Below, in pieces: positions 18,048 to 25,570 of a stretch of DNA of 64,000 bases. This stretch comes from an uncultured Kushneria sp. Lineage in GTDB: Bacteria > Pseudomonadota > Gammaproteobacteria > Pseudomonadales > Halomonadaceae. A model generated the notes under the pieces. That model worked only from the letters and a program-made list of their open reading frames with translations. It searched no databases and was not told where the DNA came from. The stretch's first letter is position 1. The number at the start of each line of letters is the position of its first letter. The stretch covers positions 186,001 through 250,000 of the forward strand of contig NZ_CANMFC010000005.1 of the NCBI RefSeq assembly GCF_947497025.1, read 5' to 3'. Made by a program: the position numbers and the translations under genes.

Positions 18048-18608
18048 TCAGGCGTGCTGGTTGCGGTGACGCCCTTCCTTGATCTCTTCAATCAACTTGT
18101 TGTTGAAAGCATTGAGATCCTTCGGCGCGCGGCTGGTGACCAGCGCGCTGTCGCAGACAACTTCACTGTCTTCCCACTGTGCGCCGGCATTTTTCAGATC
18201 CTGCGCGAGAGTGGGGAACGACGTCATGCGACGGCCATCGACCACTTCAGCGTTGATCAGTATCCAGGGCGCGTGGCAGATCGCCCCCACCGGCTTGCCG
18301 GCCTTGAAGAAGTCGCGCACAAAGCTCAGCGCCTTTTCATTGGTGCGCAGTGTGTCCGGGTTAAATTGACCGCCCGGCAGCATCAGCGCGTCATAATCAT
18401 CGGCACTGACTTCATCAAGGGACTTGTCGACCGGATACTCTTCGCCCCAGTCGGTTTCTGCCCAGGCCTTGATGCCCTGCTTTTTCAGTGACACAACGTG
18501 TACGTCAATGCTCTGGGCTTCCAGCGCCTTTTTGGGCGAGGACAGCTCGGATTCTTCAAAACCGTCGGTGGCCAGGATGGCAACCTTTGTGCCTTTCAAT
18601 TCGCTCAT
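18048..18608 (-). CDS. DJ-1/PfpI family protein, copy 1
   Basis: 186-residue cytosolic protein of the PfpI/YhbO branch of the DJ-1 superfamily. The nucleophilic Cys111 is in the elbow GAICHAPW, next to His112; the conserved acidic residue is in DGFEESEL (about 18-20). Relatives have been reported as general-stress proteins, chaperones or glyoxalases/deglycases, and the activity is debated. Upstream by 50 bases on the same strand is a paralogue, so the two form a small operon. The terminator downstream separates them from the antiporters. Confidence 0.9.
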   Translation of the reverse strand: MSELKGTKVAILATDGFEESELSSPKKALEAQSIDVHVVSLKKQGIKAWAETDWGEEYPVDKSLDEVSADDYDALMLPGGQFNPDTLRTNEKALSFVRDFFKAGKPVGAICHAPWILINAEVVDGRRMTSFPTLAQDLKNAGAQWEDSEVVCDSALVTSRAPKDLNAFNNKLIEEIKEGRHRNQHA

Positions 18609-18658
18609 GTCAGAACACTCCTTGCTCTGGACAGTGAAGGGTAGATATCGGGCTTGTC

Positions 18659-19222
18659 TTACGCGTGCTGCTTGCGATGACGGCCTTCATGGATCTCTTC
18701 AATCATCTTGCTGCAAAAGGCATCCAGATCCTTCGGCAGACGGCTGGTGACGAACGCACTGTCGCAGACGACTTCGCTGTCTTCCCATTTGGCGCCGGCA
18801 TTTTCCAGATCCTTGCGAAGCGACGGAACCGAAGTCATGCGGCGACCCTCGACCACGCCTGCGTTGATCAGCGTCCAGGCCGCATGGCAGATGGCGCCGA
18901 CCGGCTTGCCTTCCTGGAAGAAGCCACGGGCGAAGGTCAGTGCCTTTTCGTTGGTGCGCAGATTATCGGGGTTGATGACGCCGCCCGGTAGCACCAGCGC
19001 GTGATAGTCGTGAGAGCTGACCTCATCAAGGCTCTTGTCGACCGGATAATCGTCGCCCCACTGGGTCTCGGCCCAGGCACGAATCGTGCCACGCTCGGGC
19101 GAGACGATGTGCACCTCAATACCCTCGGCGGCAAGCGTTGCCTTGGGTACGGCCAGTTCGGACTCTTCAAAACCGTCGGTGGCCATAATCGCGACGCGAA
19201 CGCCCATTAGATCCTGACTCAT
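18659..19222 (-). CDS. DJ-1/PfpI family protein, copy 2
   Basis: 187-residue paralogue of the neighbouring protein, with the same motif order: DGFEESEL, YPVDKSLDEVS, LPGG, TNEKAL, GAICHAAW (Cys112, His113) and the C-terminal GRHRKQHA shared almost exactly with copy 1. The start at 19222 follows TGGGGGAGACAC and aligns with copy 1; the longer in-frame reading to 19291 has no similarity to the family. First gene of the two-gene unit. The pair most likely arose by tandem duplication followed by divergence mainly in the middle of the protein. Confidence 0.9.
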   Translation of the reverse strand: MSQDLMGVRVAIMATDGFEESELAVPKATLAAEGIEVHIVSPERGTIRAWAETQWGDDYPVDKSLDEVSSHDYHALVLPGGVINPDNLRTNEKALTFARGFFQEGKPVGAICHAAWTLINAGVVEGRRMTSVPSLRKDLENAGAKWEDSEVVCDSAFVTSRLPKDLDAFCSKMIEEIHEGRHRKQHA

Positions 19223-19337
19223 GTGTCTCCCCCAATTCTTTGGTGGTTTCAGTATGTGCTTTCCCATGACCTTTGGCCGACAGGAAGGCATTTCAAGGGT
19301 CGTGCAATGATTGCTGGAACCTGACTGGCAGGTTGTG

Positions 19338-19373
19338 ATGATTCGCTGTCACGTTGTGTCGATAGCGAATCAT
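19338..19373. repeat. Inverted repeat between the AKR and PfpI genes
   Basis: Perfect 10-bp arms ATGATTCGCT / AGCGAATCAT separated by 16 bases. No U-run, so it is more like a protein-binding site or an mRNA structure than a terminator. It abuts the direct repeat at 19374. Confidence 0.5.
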
Positions 19374-19473
19374 CATGGCGTTTTACGCCTCGTTCCTCGT
19401 CGGCGGTGCCATCCTGTCCAGCAAGACCTTCATGGCACCTTTTTACGCCTCGTTCCTCGTCGGCGGCGCCATG
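19374..19473. repeat. Direct duplication of the aldo/keto reductase gene 3' end
   Basis: The block CATGGC...TTTTACGCCTCGTTCCTCGTCGGCGG(T/C)GCCAT occurs at ~19374-19413 and again at ~19431-19473, 57-60 bases apart with a 3-bp indel. The right copy covers the end of the aldo/keto reductase gene (codons for APPTRNEA plus stop), so the left copy is a spare 3' end lying just beyond the gene. Confidence 0.85.
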
Positions 19474-20438
19474 AATTCCGGCCCGACCGGGTCGGTGATG
19501 CATTCGGCAAGGATAGCGTCGATGTCGCGCATCGCCTTGTCATTCAGCGACCAGCCCATGACGTCGTTGGCCGGGTCGAGCTGGTCCGGACGACGAGCGC
19601 CCCAGAGGGCTACCGAGACGCCGGGCTGGTCGAGCAGCCAGCGCAGGGCCAGATGCAGTACGCGCTTGTTGTAATGCTCCTGGGCGTAGGCGTCGAGCTT
19701 TTCAACGGCGCTGATGTACTGCTCAAAGCGCGGCGACTGAAACTTGGGATCGCTGTTGCGCAGGTCGTCACCGCCAAAGGTGGTGTCGCGATTCATCTTG
19801 CCGGACAGCAGGCCACGGCACAGGGCGCCGTAGGTCAGGGTGCCCACGCCGTCTTCGCGAATGGCCGGCAGGATGTCGCCTTCGATGTCACGCTCGAATA
19901 AATTGTAGGGCGGCTGCATGGTCGACAGCGGGCAGATTTTTTCAAACGTACGCATCTGCTCGACCGAGAAGTTGGAAACCCCCACGGCCCGGATCTTGCC
20001 GCTGTCCTTCAGTTCACGCAGTACGGTGGCGGCTTCCTCGATATCCACGGTCGGATCCGGCCAGTGCAGCTGATAAAGATCGATGTAGTCGGTCTGCAGT
20101 CGCTTGAGGCTGTCGTTGATTTCCTGCTCGATACGCGCCCGGCTGGCATCACGATACGGGCCATCGTCGTTCCAGTTCAGGCCGCACTTGGTGGCCAGCA
20201 CCGCCTTGTCGCGGATGCCGCCCTCCTTGAGCGCCTTGCCGACCAGACGCTCGGACTCACCGAAGCCATAGACCGCAGCGGTATCAATACAGGTAATGCC
20301 CCGCTCGATGGCGCTCTGGACGGTCGCAATCGACTGCTTTTCGTCGGTGCCGCCCCATTTCCAGCCGCCAATGGCCCAGGTGCCCAGCGCAATGCGGGAA
20401 GGTTTGAGATCACTGTTGGGGAGTTGAATCGTTTCCAT
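19443..20438 (-). CDS. Aldo/keto reductase
   Basis: 331-residue NAD(P)H-dependent oxidoreductase with a (beta/alpha)8 barrel. The catalytic tetrad is visible: Asp52 and Tyr57 (IDTAAVYGFG), Lys84 (LATKCGL) and His125 (LYQLHWPD). The GVSNFS motif follows near residue 157, and the nucleotide phosphate loop is near WGARRPDQL. Relatives act on sugars or small aldehydes; the substrate is not predictable. Its start is preceded by CCAAGGAGGTAGC. It is transcribed toward the PfpI pair, with the duplicated 3' end and an inverted repeat in between. Confidence 0.9.
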   Translation of the reverse strand: METIQLPNSDLKPSRIALGTWAIGGWKWGGTDEKQSIATVQSAIERGITCIDTAAVYGFGESERLVGKALKEGGIRDKAVLATKCGLNWNDDGPYRDASRARIEQEINDSLKRLQTDYIDLYQLHWPDPTVDIEEAATVLRELKDSGKIRAVGVSNFSVEQMRTFEKICPLSTMQPPYNLFERDIEGDILPAIREDGVGTLTYGALCRGLLSGKMNRDTTFGGDDLRNSDPKFQSPRFEQYISAVEKLDAYAQEHYNKRVLHLALRWLLDQPGVSVALWGARRPDQLDPANDVMGWSLNDKAMRDIDAILAECITDPVGPEFMAPPTRNEA

Positions 20439-20703
20439 CGAAAAGCTACCTCCTTGGGAGTCGAGTTTCTGAAGCAGGGCCGGATCATGATCAGGCCGCC
20501 ATGAAAATCGTCACTCAAGCGTAGACGCCGCCCGGGCATCGTGCATGCAGCACCTGCTAATCAAGCCGCCCTGTCACGGGTGCACCGTTTCCGGGGCTCG
20601 GTTAAGCTGGGCGCCTGTGATTTCTGCTCCGGCCGGTCGAAAGCTTTCATGACTCGCCGGGGGCTTTTCATGACCCGTTTTTCATGACCCGTTGGAAGTG
20701 CCC

Positions 20704-22170
20704 ATGAACAGTGCGCTGCTGATCTCCCTGATGGTGATGACCGTCGCCGTTGTCGTGGCCGTCGGCCTGTGGTGGCGTGGTCGCCATCAGGGCGCGCTGG
20801 TGGAAACGCTTGAGGAGGAGCTTGAGCGTCTGCGTGAACAGGTTGGCGATACCGAGCGCATGCTGGCCGAGCGTGAGGCCCTGCTCGAGCGGGAGCAGAC
20901 CCATACTCAGGAGCTTCGGGCTCAGCTATCACAGCGTGAACATCGGCTGGCCGAGGTCAACGATGCGCTATCGGATTACCGTGAGCGTACGACGCGGCTG
21001 GAGGTGGAAAAGCAGCGCGATACGGCCCATTTCGAGGAGCGTCTGAGCCTTCTGGGCAGCGCACGTCAGGAGCTGACCCATGAGTTCGAACGCCTGGCCG
21101 GGCGCATCTTTGATGAGCGCCAGCAGCAGTTTTCCCGTCACAGCCAGGAGAGCGTCAGCGCACTGATGGCGCCGGTACGCGAACAGATCGAGCAGTTTCG
21201 GGCGCGCCTTGAAACCCTGCATGGTGAGCAGCAACAAGGCCGCACTCAGCTCACGACCCAGCTGGACTATCTGGCCGGACTCAACCGCCAGATGAGCGAG
21301 GACGCCAGCAACCTGACCCGAGCGCTCAAGGGCGACAGCAAGTCGCAGGGCCACTGGGGCGAGCTGATCCTGGAGCGGGTGCTGGAGCGTTCCGGGCTGA
21401 GACAGGGCATCGAGTACGAGCGCGAGGTCGTGCTGACCCACGATCAGGGCCGGTCACGCCCGGATGCGGTGATCTATCTGCCTGAGTCGCGTCATCTGAT
21501 CATCGACGCCAAGGTATCGCTCACCGCCTGGAGCGAGGTGGTCGCCGCCGACAGTGACGCGGCCCGCGAGCAGGCGATGCGTCGTCATCTGCGCTCGGTA
21601 CGAAGCCATATCGAGACGCTCTCCGACAAGGGCTATGCGCGGCTGCCGGGGCTGAATGCCCCGGACATGGTGTTTCTGTTCATGCCCATCGAGCCGGCCT
21701 TTGCCGCTGTATTCGAACATGATGATCGACTCTTTCATGAAGCCTTTGATCGCCATATCGTGCTGGTGACGCCTTCCACGCTGCTGGCGAGCCTTCGCAC
21801 GGTGGCGGGGCTGTGGCGGCTGGAACGCCAGAATGACAACGCTCGGGAAATTGTCGCGCGCGCCGAGAAGCTTCTGGAAAAGTGCCACGGCTTCGTGACC
21901 AGCATGGAGGAGGTGGGTACGCAGCTTGAACGCGCGACCAGCAGTCATCGTCAGGCAATGAACCGCCTGCGCGATGGCCAGGGCAGCCTGATCGCTCAGG
22001 CCGGACGGCTCAACGCGCTGGGCGTGCGCAACCGCAAACCCTGGCCGGAGAGCGTTAGGGAAAGCGCCCAGAGCGGGCGCGACGCTCAGGAGGCACGGCA
22101 GGGCCGGCAGCACGCCCCGTTTGCCGAGTCGGATGAAGCGCCAGGGACGCTGCGCTTTGATGAGGATTGA
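20704..22170 (+). CDS. rmuC: DNA recombination protein RmuC
   Basis: 488-residue membrane-anchored protein with one N-terminal helix (residues ~5-24), then a long coiled-coil (about 30-200, rich in Glu/Arg/Gln) and the RmuC nuclease-like domain (GHWGELILERVLERSGLRQGIEYE through PDAVIYLPESRHLIIDAKVSLTAW). The Asp/Asp/Lys arrangement in the latter resembles the PD-(D/E)XK fold. In E. coli RmuC limits inversions at short inverted repeats. The ATG at 20704 is preferred over a TTG twelve bases upstream. It diverges from the aldo/keto reductase and converges on glycerate kinase. Confidence 0.92.
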   Translation: MNSALLISLMVMTVAVVVAVGLWWRGRHQGALVETLEEELERLREQVGDTERMLAEREALLEREQTHTQELRAQLSQREHRLAEVNDALSDYRERTTRLEVEKQRDTAHFEERLSLLGSARQELTHEFERLAGRIFDERQQQFSRHSQESVSALMAPVREQIEQFRARLETLHGEQQQGRTQLTTQLDYLAGLNRQMSEDASNLTRALKGDSKSQGHWGELILERVLERSGLRQGIEYEREVVLTHDQGRSRPDAVIYLPESRHLIIDAKVSLTAWSEVVAADSDAAREQAMRRHLRSVRSHIETLSDKGYARLPGLNAPDMVFLFMPIEPAFAAVFEHDDRLFHEAFDRHIVLVTPSTLLASLRTVAGLWRLERQNDNAREIVARAEKLLEKCHGFVTSMEEVGTQLERATSSHRQAMNRLRDGQGSLIAQAGRLNALGVRNRKPWPESVRESAQSGRDAQEARQGRQHAPFAESDEAPGTLRFDED

Positions 22171-22194
22171 CGCCCCTGATCAGTGATCAAACGT

Positions 22195-23328
22195 TCAGCG
22201 CCCGTGCTGGAACAGCCGAATGATCGACGCACTGCGCGCTGCCAAAAGTTCCGATGTGCGCTCAAGCGCCTCTTCCAGTGCCATCGGGCCATCGGCGAGC
22301 GCAAAGGCGGCGGTTACCCCTTCCTCGAGCGCCTTCTCCCAGCCGCTGTCCAGCTTGCCGGCCAGCACCACACAGGGCACGCCCTGACGCCGGGCCGCGC
22401 GGGAAACCCCGATGGGCGTCTTGCCGGAAAGGCTCTGGCCATCCAGCCGCCCTTCGCCGGTAATGACCAGATCGGCGCGCTCGAGCGCCTGCTCGAAGCC
22501 GACCTGCTCCATGACAAGCTCGATCCCCGGGCGTAATGTGGCCTTCAAAAAGGCCAGTGCGGCAAAACCCATGCCACCGGCGGCACCGGCGCCGGCACTG
22601 TAGCGGTGGTCATGGCCGGTAGCCTCTGCAGTGATATCGGCAAGTCTGGCCAGGGCGTGATCCAGCTGGTTGACCTGCTCTTTTGTAGCGCCCTTTTGCG
22701 GGCCGAAAATCGCACTGGCGCCCTGATCGCCGCACAGTGGGTTGTTCACATCCACGGCGGCCTCGACCGTGAGTTCTGCAAGACGTGGGTCGATGCCGGA
22801 AAGATCGATGCGGGAAAGTCTGGCCAGCGCCGCGCCGCCGGGCTCAAGGGGCTGATCATTGTCGTCCAGAAAGCGCACGCCGAGTGCGCTCATCATGCCG
22901 GCACCGCCGTCATTGGTGGCGGTGCCACCCAGGGTCAGCATCAGGTGCCTGGCGCCTTCCTCCAGCGCCGCCGTGATCAGTTCGCCCACGCCCCGGGTGG
23001 TGGTGTGCAGAGCATCGCGTTCCTCTAGCGTCAGGTGCTGCAGGCCACTGGCTTCGGCCAGCTCGACAATTGCCGTGTGGCGATCATTGATCCAGCCCCA
23101 CTGCGCCGTGCGTGGCCGGTTCAGGGCGTCATGGACGTCAAGACTGCGCGCTTCGGCGCCGCTGGCGGTCAGAAGAGCTTCCAGCGTGCCTTCGCCCCCA
23201 TCGCCCAGCGGACACAGGGTCCAGCTTGCCTCCGGAGAGGCCTGGTGAATGCCCTTGGCGATGGCGTTCGCAGCCTCCGTGGCGCCGAGGGCATCCTTGA
23301 AGCTGTCGGGGGCAATCAGAATATGCAT
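22195..23328 (-). CDS. Glycerate 2-kinase (GlxK/GarK family)
   Basis: 377-residue type-I glycerate kinase, phosphorylating D-glycerate with ATP to 2-phosphoglycerate. The N-terminus ILIAPDSFKDALGATEAANAIAKG, the PLGDGGEGTLEAL segment, the TTRGVGELI and LGGTATNDGGAGMMSALG motifs and the C-terminal GEGRLDGQSLSGKTPIGVSR are all characteristic. The start at 23328 matches the family N-terminus; a longer reading to 23463 adds unrelated residues. It stands alone, with no glyoxylate or glucarate genes next to it. Confidence 0.93.
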   Translation of the reverse strand: MHILIAPDSFKDALGATEAANAIAKGIHQASPEASWTLCPLGDGGEGTLEALLTASGAEARSLDVHDALNRPRTAQWGWINDRHTAIVELAEASGLQHLTLEERDALHTTTRGVGELITAALEEGARHLMLTLGGTATNDGGAGMMSALGVRFLDDNDQPLEPGGAALARLSRIDLSGIDPRLAELTVEAAVDVNNPLCGDQGASAIFGPQKGATKEQVNQLDHALARLADITAEATGHDHRYSAGAGAAGGMGFAALAFLKATLRPGIELVMEQVGFEQALERADLVITGEGRLDGQSLSGKTPIGVSRAARRQGVPCVVLAGKLDSGWEKALEEGVTAAFALADGPMALEEALERTSELLAARSASIIRLFQHGR

Positions 23329-23430
23329 GCAGACTCTCCGGCAGGAATGGTGATTCCCGAGCATACCCCGGCAGGCGTGGCCGCCACCATAGGAGTGACA
23401 GCATGGCCAACCCGCTAAAGGTCGACATTG

Positions 23431-23470
23431 CGGGCCTTTCATATTCGCTCTACTGTCTAACAAAGGCCCG
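23431..23470. repeat. Inverted repeat upstream of the lipoprotein pair
   Basis: Perfect 9-bp arms CGGGCCTTT / AAAGGCCCG separated by 22 AT-richer bases, in the intergenic region between glycerate kinase and the lipoprotein genes. Could be an operator or an mRNA stem-loop; there is no terminal U-run. Confidence 0.45.
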
Positions 23471-23529
23471 GAATTCGGTGCCTTTCTCCCACCGGATCAC
23501 CCGCGGGTGTCAGGGACATTTCACCGGGG

Positions 23530-24096
23530 ATGCACGCCATGTCATCCATGCAATCGTTTGTGACACTGTCATTGCTCGGTCTCGGGCTGTCAGGCTGTAT
23601 GTCCCTGTCCTCGACACAGCCGCTGGGTGTTCAGGAACAGTCCCTGCCGGAATCATGCTATGCCTCCCATGGCGGAACACGTCTGGCCCAGATCCGTGCC
23701 ATCGCTGACGCGCTGGAATCACAGGGGTACGAGGTGCGTGCCAGTGATGTCGAACTGGGGCTGGTCAGCGCCGAGCGTATCCGGCGCCAGCCGGGTCTGG
23801 GCGCCACTCGCCAGTGGCGGGGCAGTGGTTTGGGCTGGTCTGGCAATCGTCGCGGCGGGTTCATGCTGGGCGGCGGGTTCAGCGACCCCTTTGATGTCTT
23901 TCGCTCTGACCCCTACAGCGTCGAGCGCGTGTCGGTCAGTGCCGATGATCAGCGCTATCTGGCCGTGCGCAGCGTGATGGTGGTGTCATCGGATGGTTTT
24001 GTCATCGATGCTCGCCCCGCTTCTCCGGAACCCTTCTGCCAGCAGACGCACGCCGTCATCGATCAGGCGCTGGCGCGCTCGGGAGCCACCCCATGA
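23530..24096 (+). CDS. Putative lipoprotein of unknown function
   Basis: 188-residue protein with a signal peptide ending LGLGLSGC, i.e. a lipoprotein. After the Cys it has an apparent small alpha/beta domain (ALESQGYEVRASDVELGLVSAER), then a Gly/Arg-rich stretch with GFMLGGGFSDPFDVF, then a strand-rich region (DQRYLAVRSVMVVSSDGFVIDARPAS) and a final Cys. ATGs at 23530, 23539 and 23548 are all possible starts. It overlaps the next lipoprotein gene by 4 bases. I recognise no family with confidence. Confidence 0.7.
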   Translation: MHAMSSMQSFVTLSLLGLGLSGCMSLSSTQPLGVQEQSLPESCYASHGGTRLAQIRAIADALESQGYEVRASDVELGLVSAERIRRQPGLGATRQWRGSGLGWSGNRRGGFMLGGGFSDPFDVFRSDPYSVERVSVSADDQRYLAVRSVMVVSSDGFVIDARPASPEPFCQQTHAVIDQALARSGATP

Positions 24097-24530
24097 CACT
24101 CGTCGGATATACACCCCGATATGAACGCGGCATGCGATGGGTAGTGCGCGGGCTCGTCATGCTATTGATGCTGGGCGGGCTCAGTGCCTGTGCCACAACT
24201 ACCTCGCTACCCCCGCCTGAGCGCCTTGAGCACTTTAATGCCCCACCCGAGCAGGTGATGCAGGCCACCATGGCGACCCTGGCCGAGCGCGGCTTTGTCA
24301 TTGTCTATGGCGATCGTGCGCTCGGCGAACTTCGTGCCAGCTACGCCGCACGCCCGGAATGGCGCGTCGAGGCTCATGTGACGCAAGACTCGCGTGGCAG
24401 TGAACTCAACCTCAGAGGCTGGCAGGGCAGGGCGGCGCTGGGTGTGGGGGACTTTGATCGGCTGGTGACGGCCATTGCCGAGCGTCTCGGAGAAGGCCCG
24501 CTGTCAGGCCCTGCCGTTCTGACGCCCTGA
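24093..24530 (+). CDS. Second putative lipoprotein, overlapping gene
   Basis: 145-residue protein with signal peptide and lipobox LGGLSAC (Cys about 33, or 20 if translation starts at the internal Met14). The mature part (HFNAPPEQVMQATMATLAERGFVIVYGDRALGELRASY) resembles, in layout, the first half of its neighbour: a helix followed by a strand reading GFVIVYGD versus GYEVRASD. The two may therefore be diverged relatives acting as an envelope pair. Translation is coupled to the upstream gene by an ATGA overlap. Function unknown. Confidence 0.68.
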   Translation: MTLVGYTPRYERGMRWVVRGLVMLLMLGGLSACATTTSLPPPERLEHFNAPPEQVMQATMATLAERGFVIVYGDRALGELRASYAARPEWRVEAHVTQDSRGSELNLRGWQGRAALGVGDFDRLVTAIAERLGEGPLSGPAVLTP

Positions 24531-24541
24531 GCTTCGCGGGC

Positions 24542-24961
24542 TCAGTCGCCTTTCAAATCAGCAGCAAAGCGTTGCAGCAGTGTCAGGCGTGTCTGACGGG
24601 TATCGTCTTCCAGCGGCTGCGCCTGGCCTGCGCCCCAGACCGGCCCGGGCCAGGCGGCGTCCTCTTTTGATCGCGCGATCACATGCACGTGCAACTGCGG
24701 CACCATGTTGCCCAGTGCGCCGATGTTAATCTTGTCGGCACCGGTGTGGCGCATCATGAACGCGCCCAGCCGGTCGACCTCCTGCCACAGCAGTGCCCGC
24801 TCTGATGCCGGCAGTTCAAAGCTTTCACGAACGACGTCTCGTTGCGGTATCAGAAGTGCCCAGACAAAGCGGGCATCGTTCATCAGGCGCAGCTCGCAGA
24901 GTTCGAGCGAGGCCACAAACAGGGTGTCAGCGGCAAGTCTTTCGTGCAGCACAAAGGCCAT
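24542..24961 (-). CDS. HIT family protein
   Basis: 139-residue histidine-triad protein, a small nucleotide-binding hydrolase fold. The motif QLHVHVIARS contains His91 and His93; the third position, usually His, is not His here. Conserved FVWALLIPQRDVV near residues 33-45 and DKINIGALGNMVPQLH also fit the family. Likely activity is hydrolysis of adenylylated or phosphoramidate nucleotides; the natural substrate is unknown. It converges on the lipoprotein pair with only 11 bases between stops. Confidence 0.88.
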   Translation of the reverse strand: MAFVLHERLAADTLFVASLELCELRLMNDARFVWALLIPQRDVVRESFELPASERALLWQEVDRLGAFMMRHTGADKINIGALGNMVPQLHVHVIARSKEDAAWPGPVWGAGQAQPLEDDTRQTRLTLLQRFAADLKGD

Positions 24962-25139
24962 GACAAGGCTCCATGAGCGGATGGCAAAAGGACAGTAGGG
25001 TCAGGGCATTGGAGGCGATCGCTGGTGAAAATGCAAACCGGCGCAAAAAATGCCAGGCTCATGTCATGGGAACGCAATAACGAGTCCATCTATTCCGGAC
25101 GAGGGCACCCATATCACCCGATCTACAAGGAGTTGTGAC

Positions 25140-25271
25140 GTGAAAAAATGGATGAGCATGATGCTGATTGCCCTCTTTTCCGCAGCCGCGCTGTCAGCCT
25201 GTAACACCGTCGGTGGTGCAGGTCAGGACATCGAAGAAGGTGGTGAGTCCATTCAGGACGCTGCCAACTGA
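25140..25271 (+). CDS. Entericidin A/B family lipoprotein
   Basis: 43-residue lipoprotein starting at GTG 25140 behind an AAGGAG box. Signal peptide MKKWMSMMLIALFSAAALSAC with lipid-modified Cys21, then NTVGGAGQDIEEGGESIQDAAN, the classic entericidin pattern (NTxxGxGxDI..G). In E. coli the entericidin pair acts as an antidote/toxin lipoprotein system linked to stationary phase; here only one member is present, most similar to the EcnB-type. Too small for most gene callers at default settings. Confidence 0.88.
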   Translation: MKKWMSMMLIALFSAAALSACNTVGGAGQDIEEGGESIQDAAN

Positions 25272-25281
25272 TCATGTTTCC

Positions 25282-25309
25282 CGGGCAGGGGCGCAATGCT
25301 TCCTGCCCG
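25282..25309 (+). terminator. Hairpin after the entericidin gene
   Basis: CGGGCAGG and CCTGCCCG pair (8 bp, 12-base loop) starting 10 bases after the entericidin stop, followed by TTGTATT. A weak intrinsic terminator is likely. Confidence 0.5.
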
Positions 25310-25447
25310 TTGTATTCCCTCCTAAAGTTTACTCCTGCGCTGACTGTTTTCTGCCTCGATAGCCTCTCTGGCTGCCGGTTTCCACTGTCTGATTGAAGCA
25401 CCGTGACAGCGATGATGTGCTCAAGTTCAAATGATATAAACATACAC

Positions 25448-25467
25448 TTGATAATCCTTATCATTAA
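25448..25467. promoter_or_regulatory. Fur-like box upstream of the TonB receptor
   Basis: TTGATAATCCTTATCATTAA is a near-palindrome close to the Fur consensus (GATAATGATAATCATTATC), about 105 bases before the receptor start in an AT-rich patch. Iron-responsive repression of the receptor is inferred. Confidence 0.75.
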
Positions 25468-25570
25468 ACTTAATGTGACGTCGCTCGGATAACGCCTTCG
25501 CATGCCTGAGCGCGGGATTTTGCGCCGATCAAAAATGCGGCAGTGATCTATAACAGTCAGGGGAACAGTC

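Noticed and set aside
19249-19503. Small open frame covering the repeated 3' end of the aldo/keto reductase gene
   Set aside because: Its internal ADEERGVKR repeat is just the direct duplication read in another frame.
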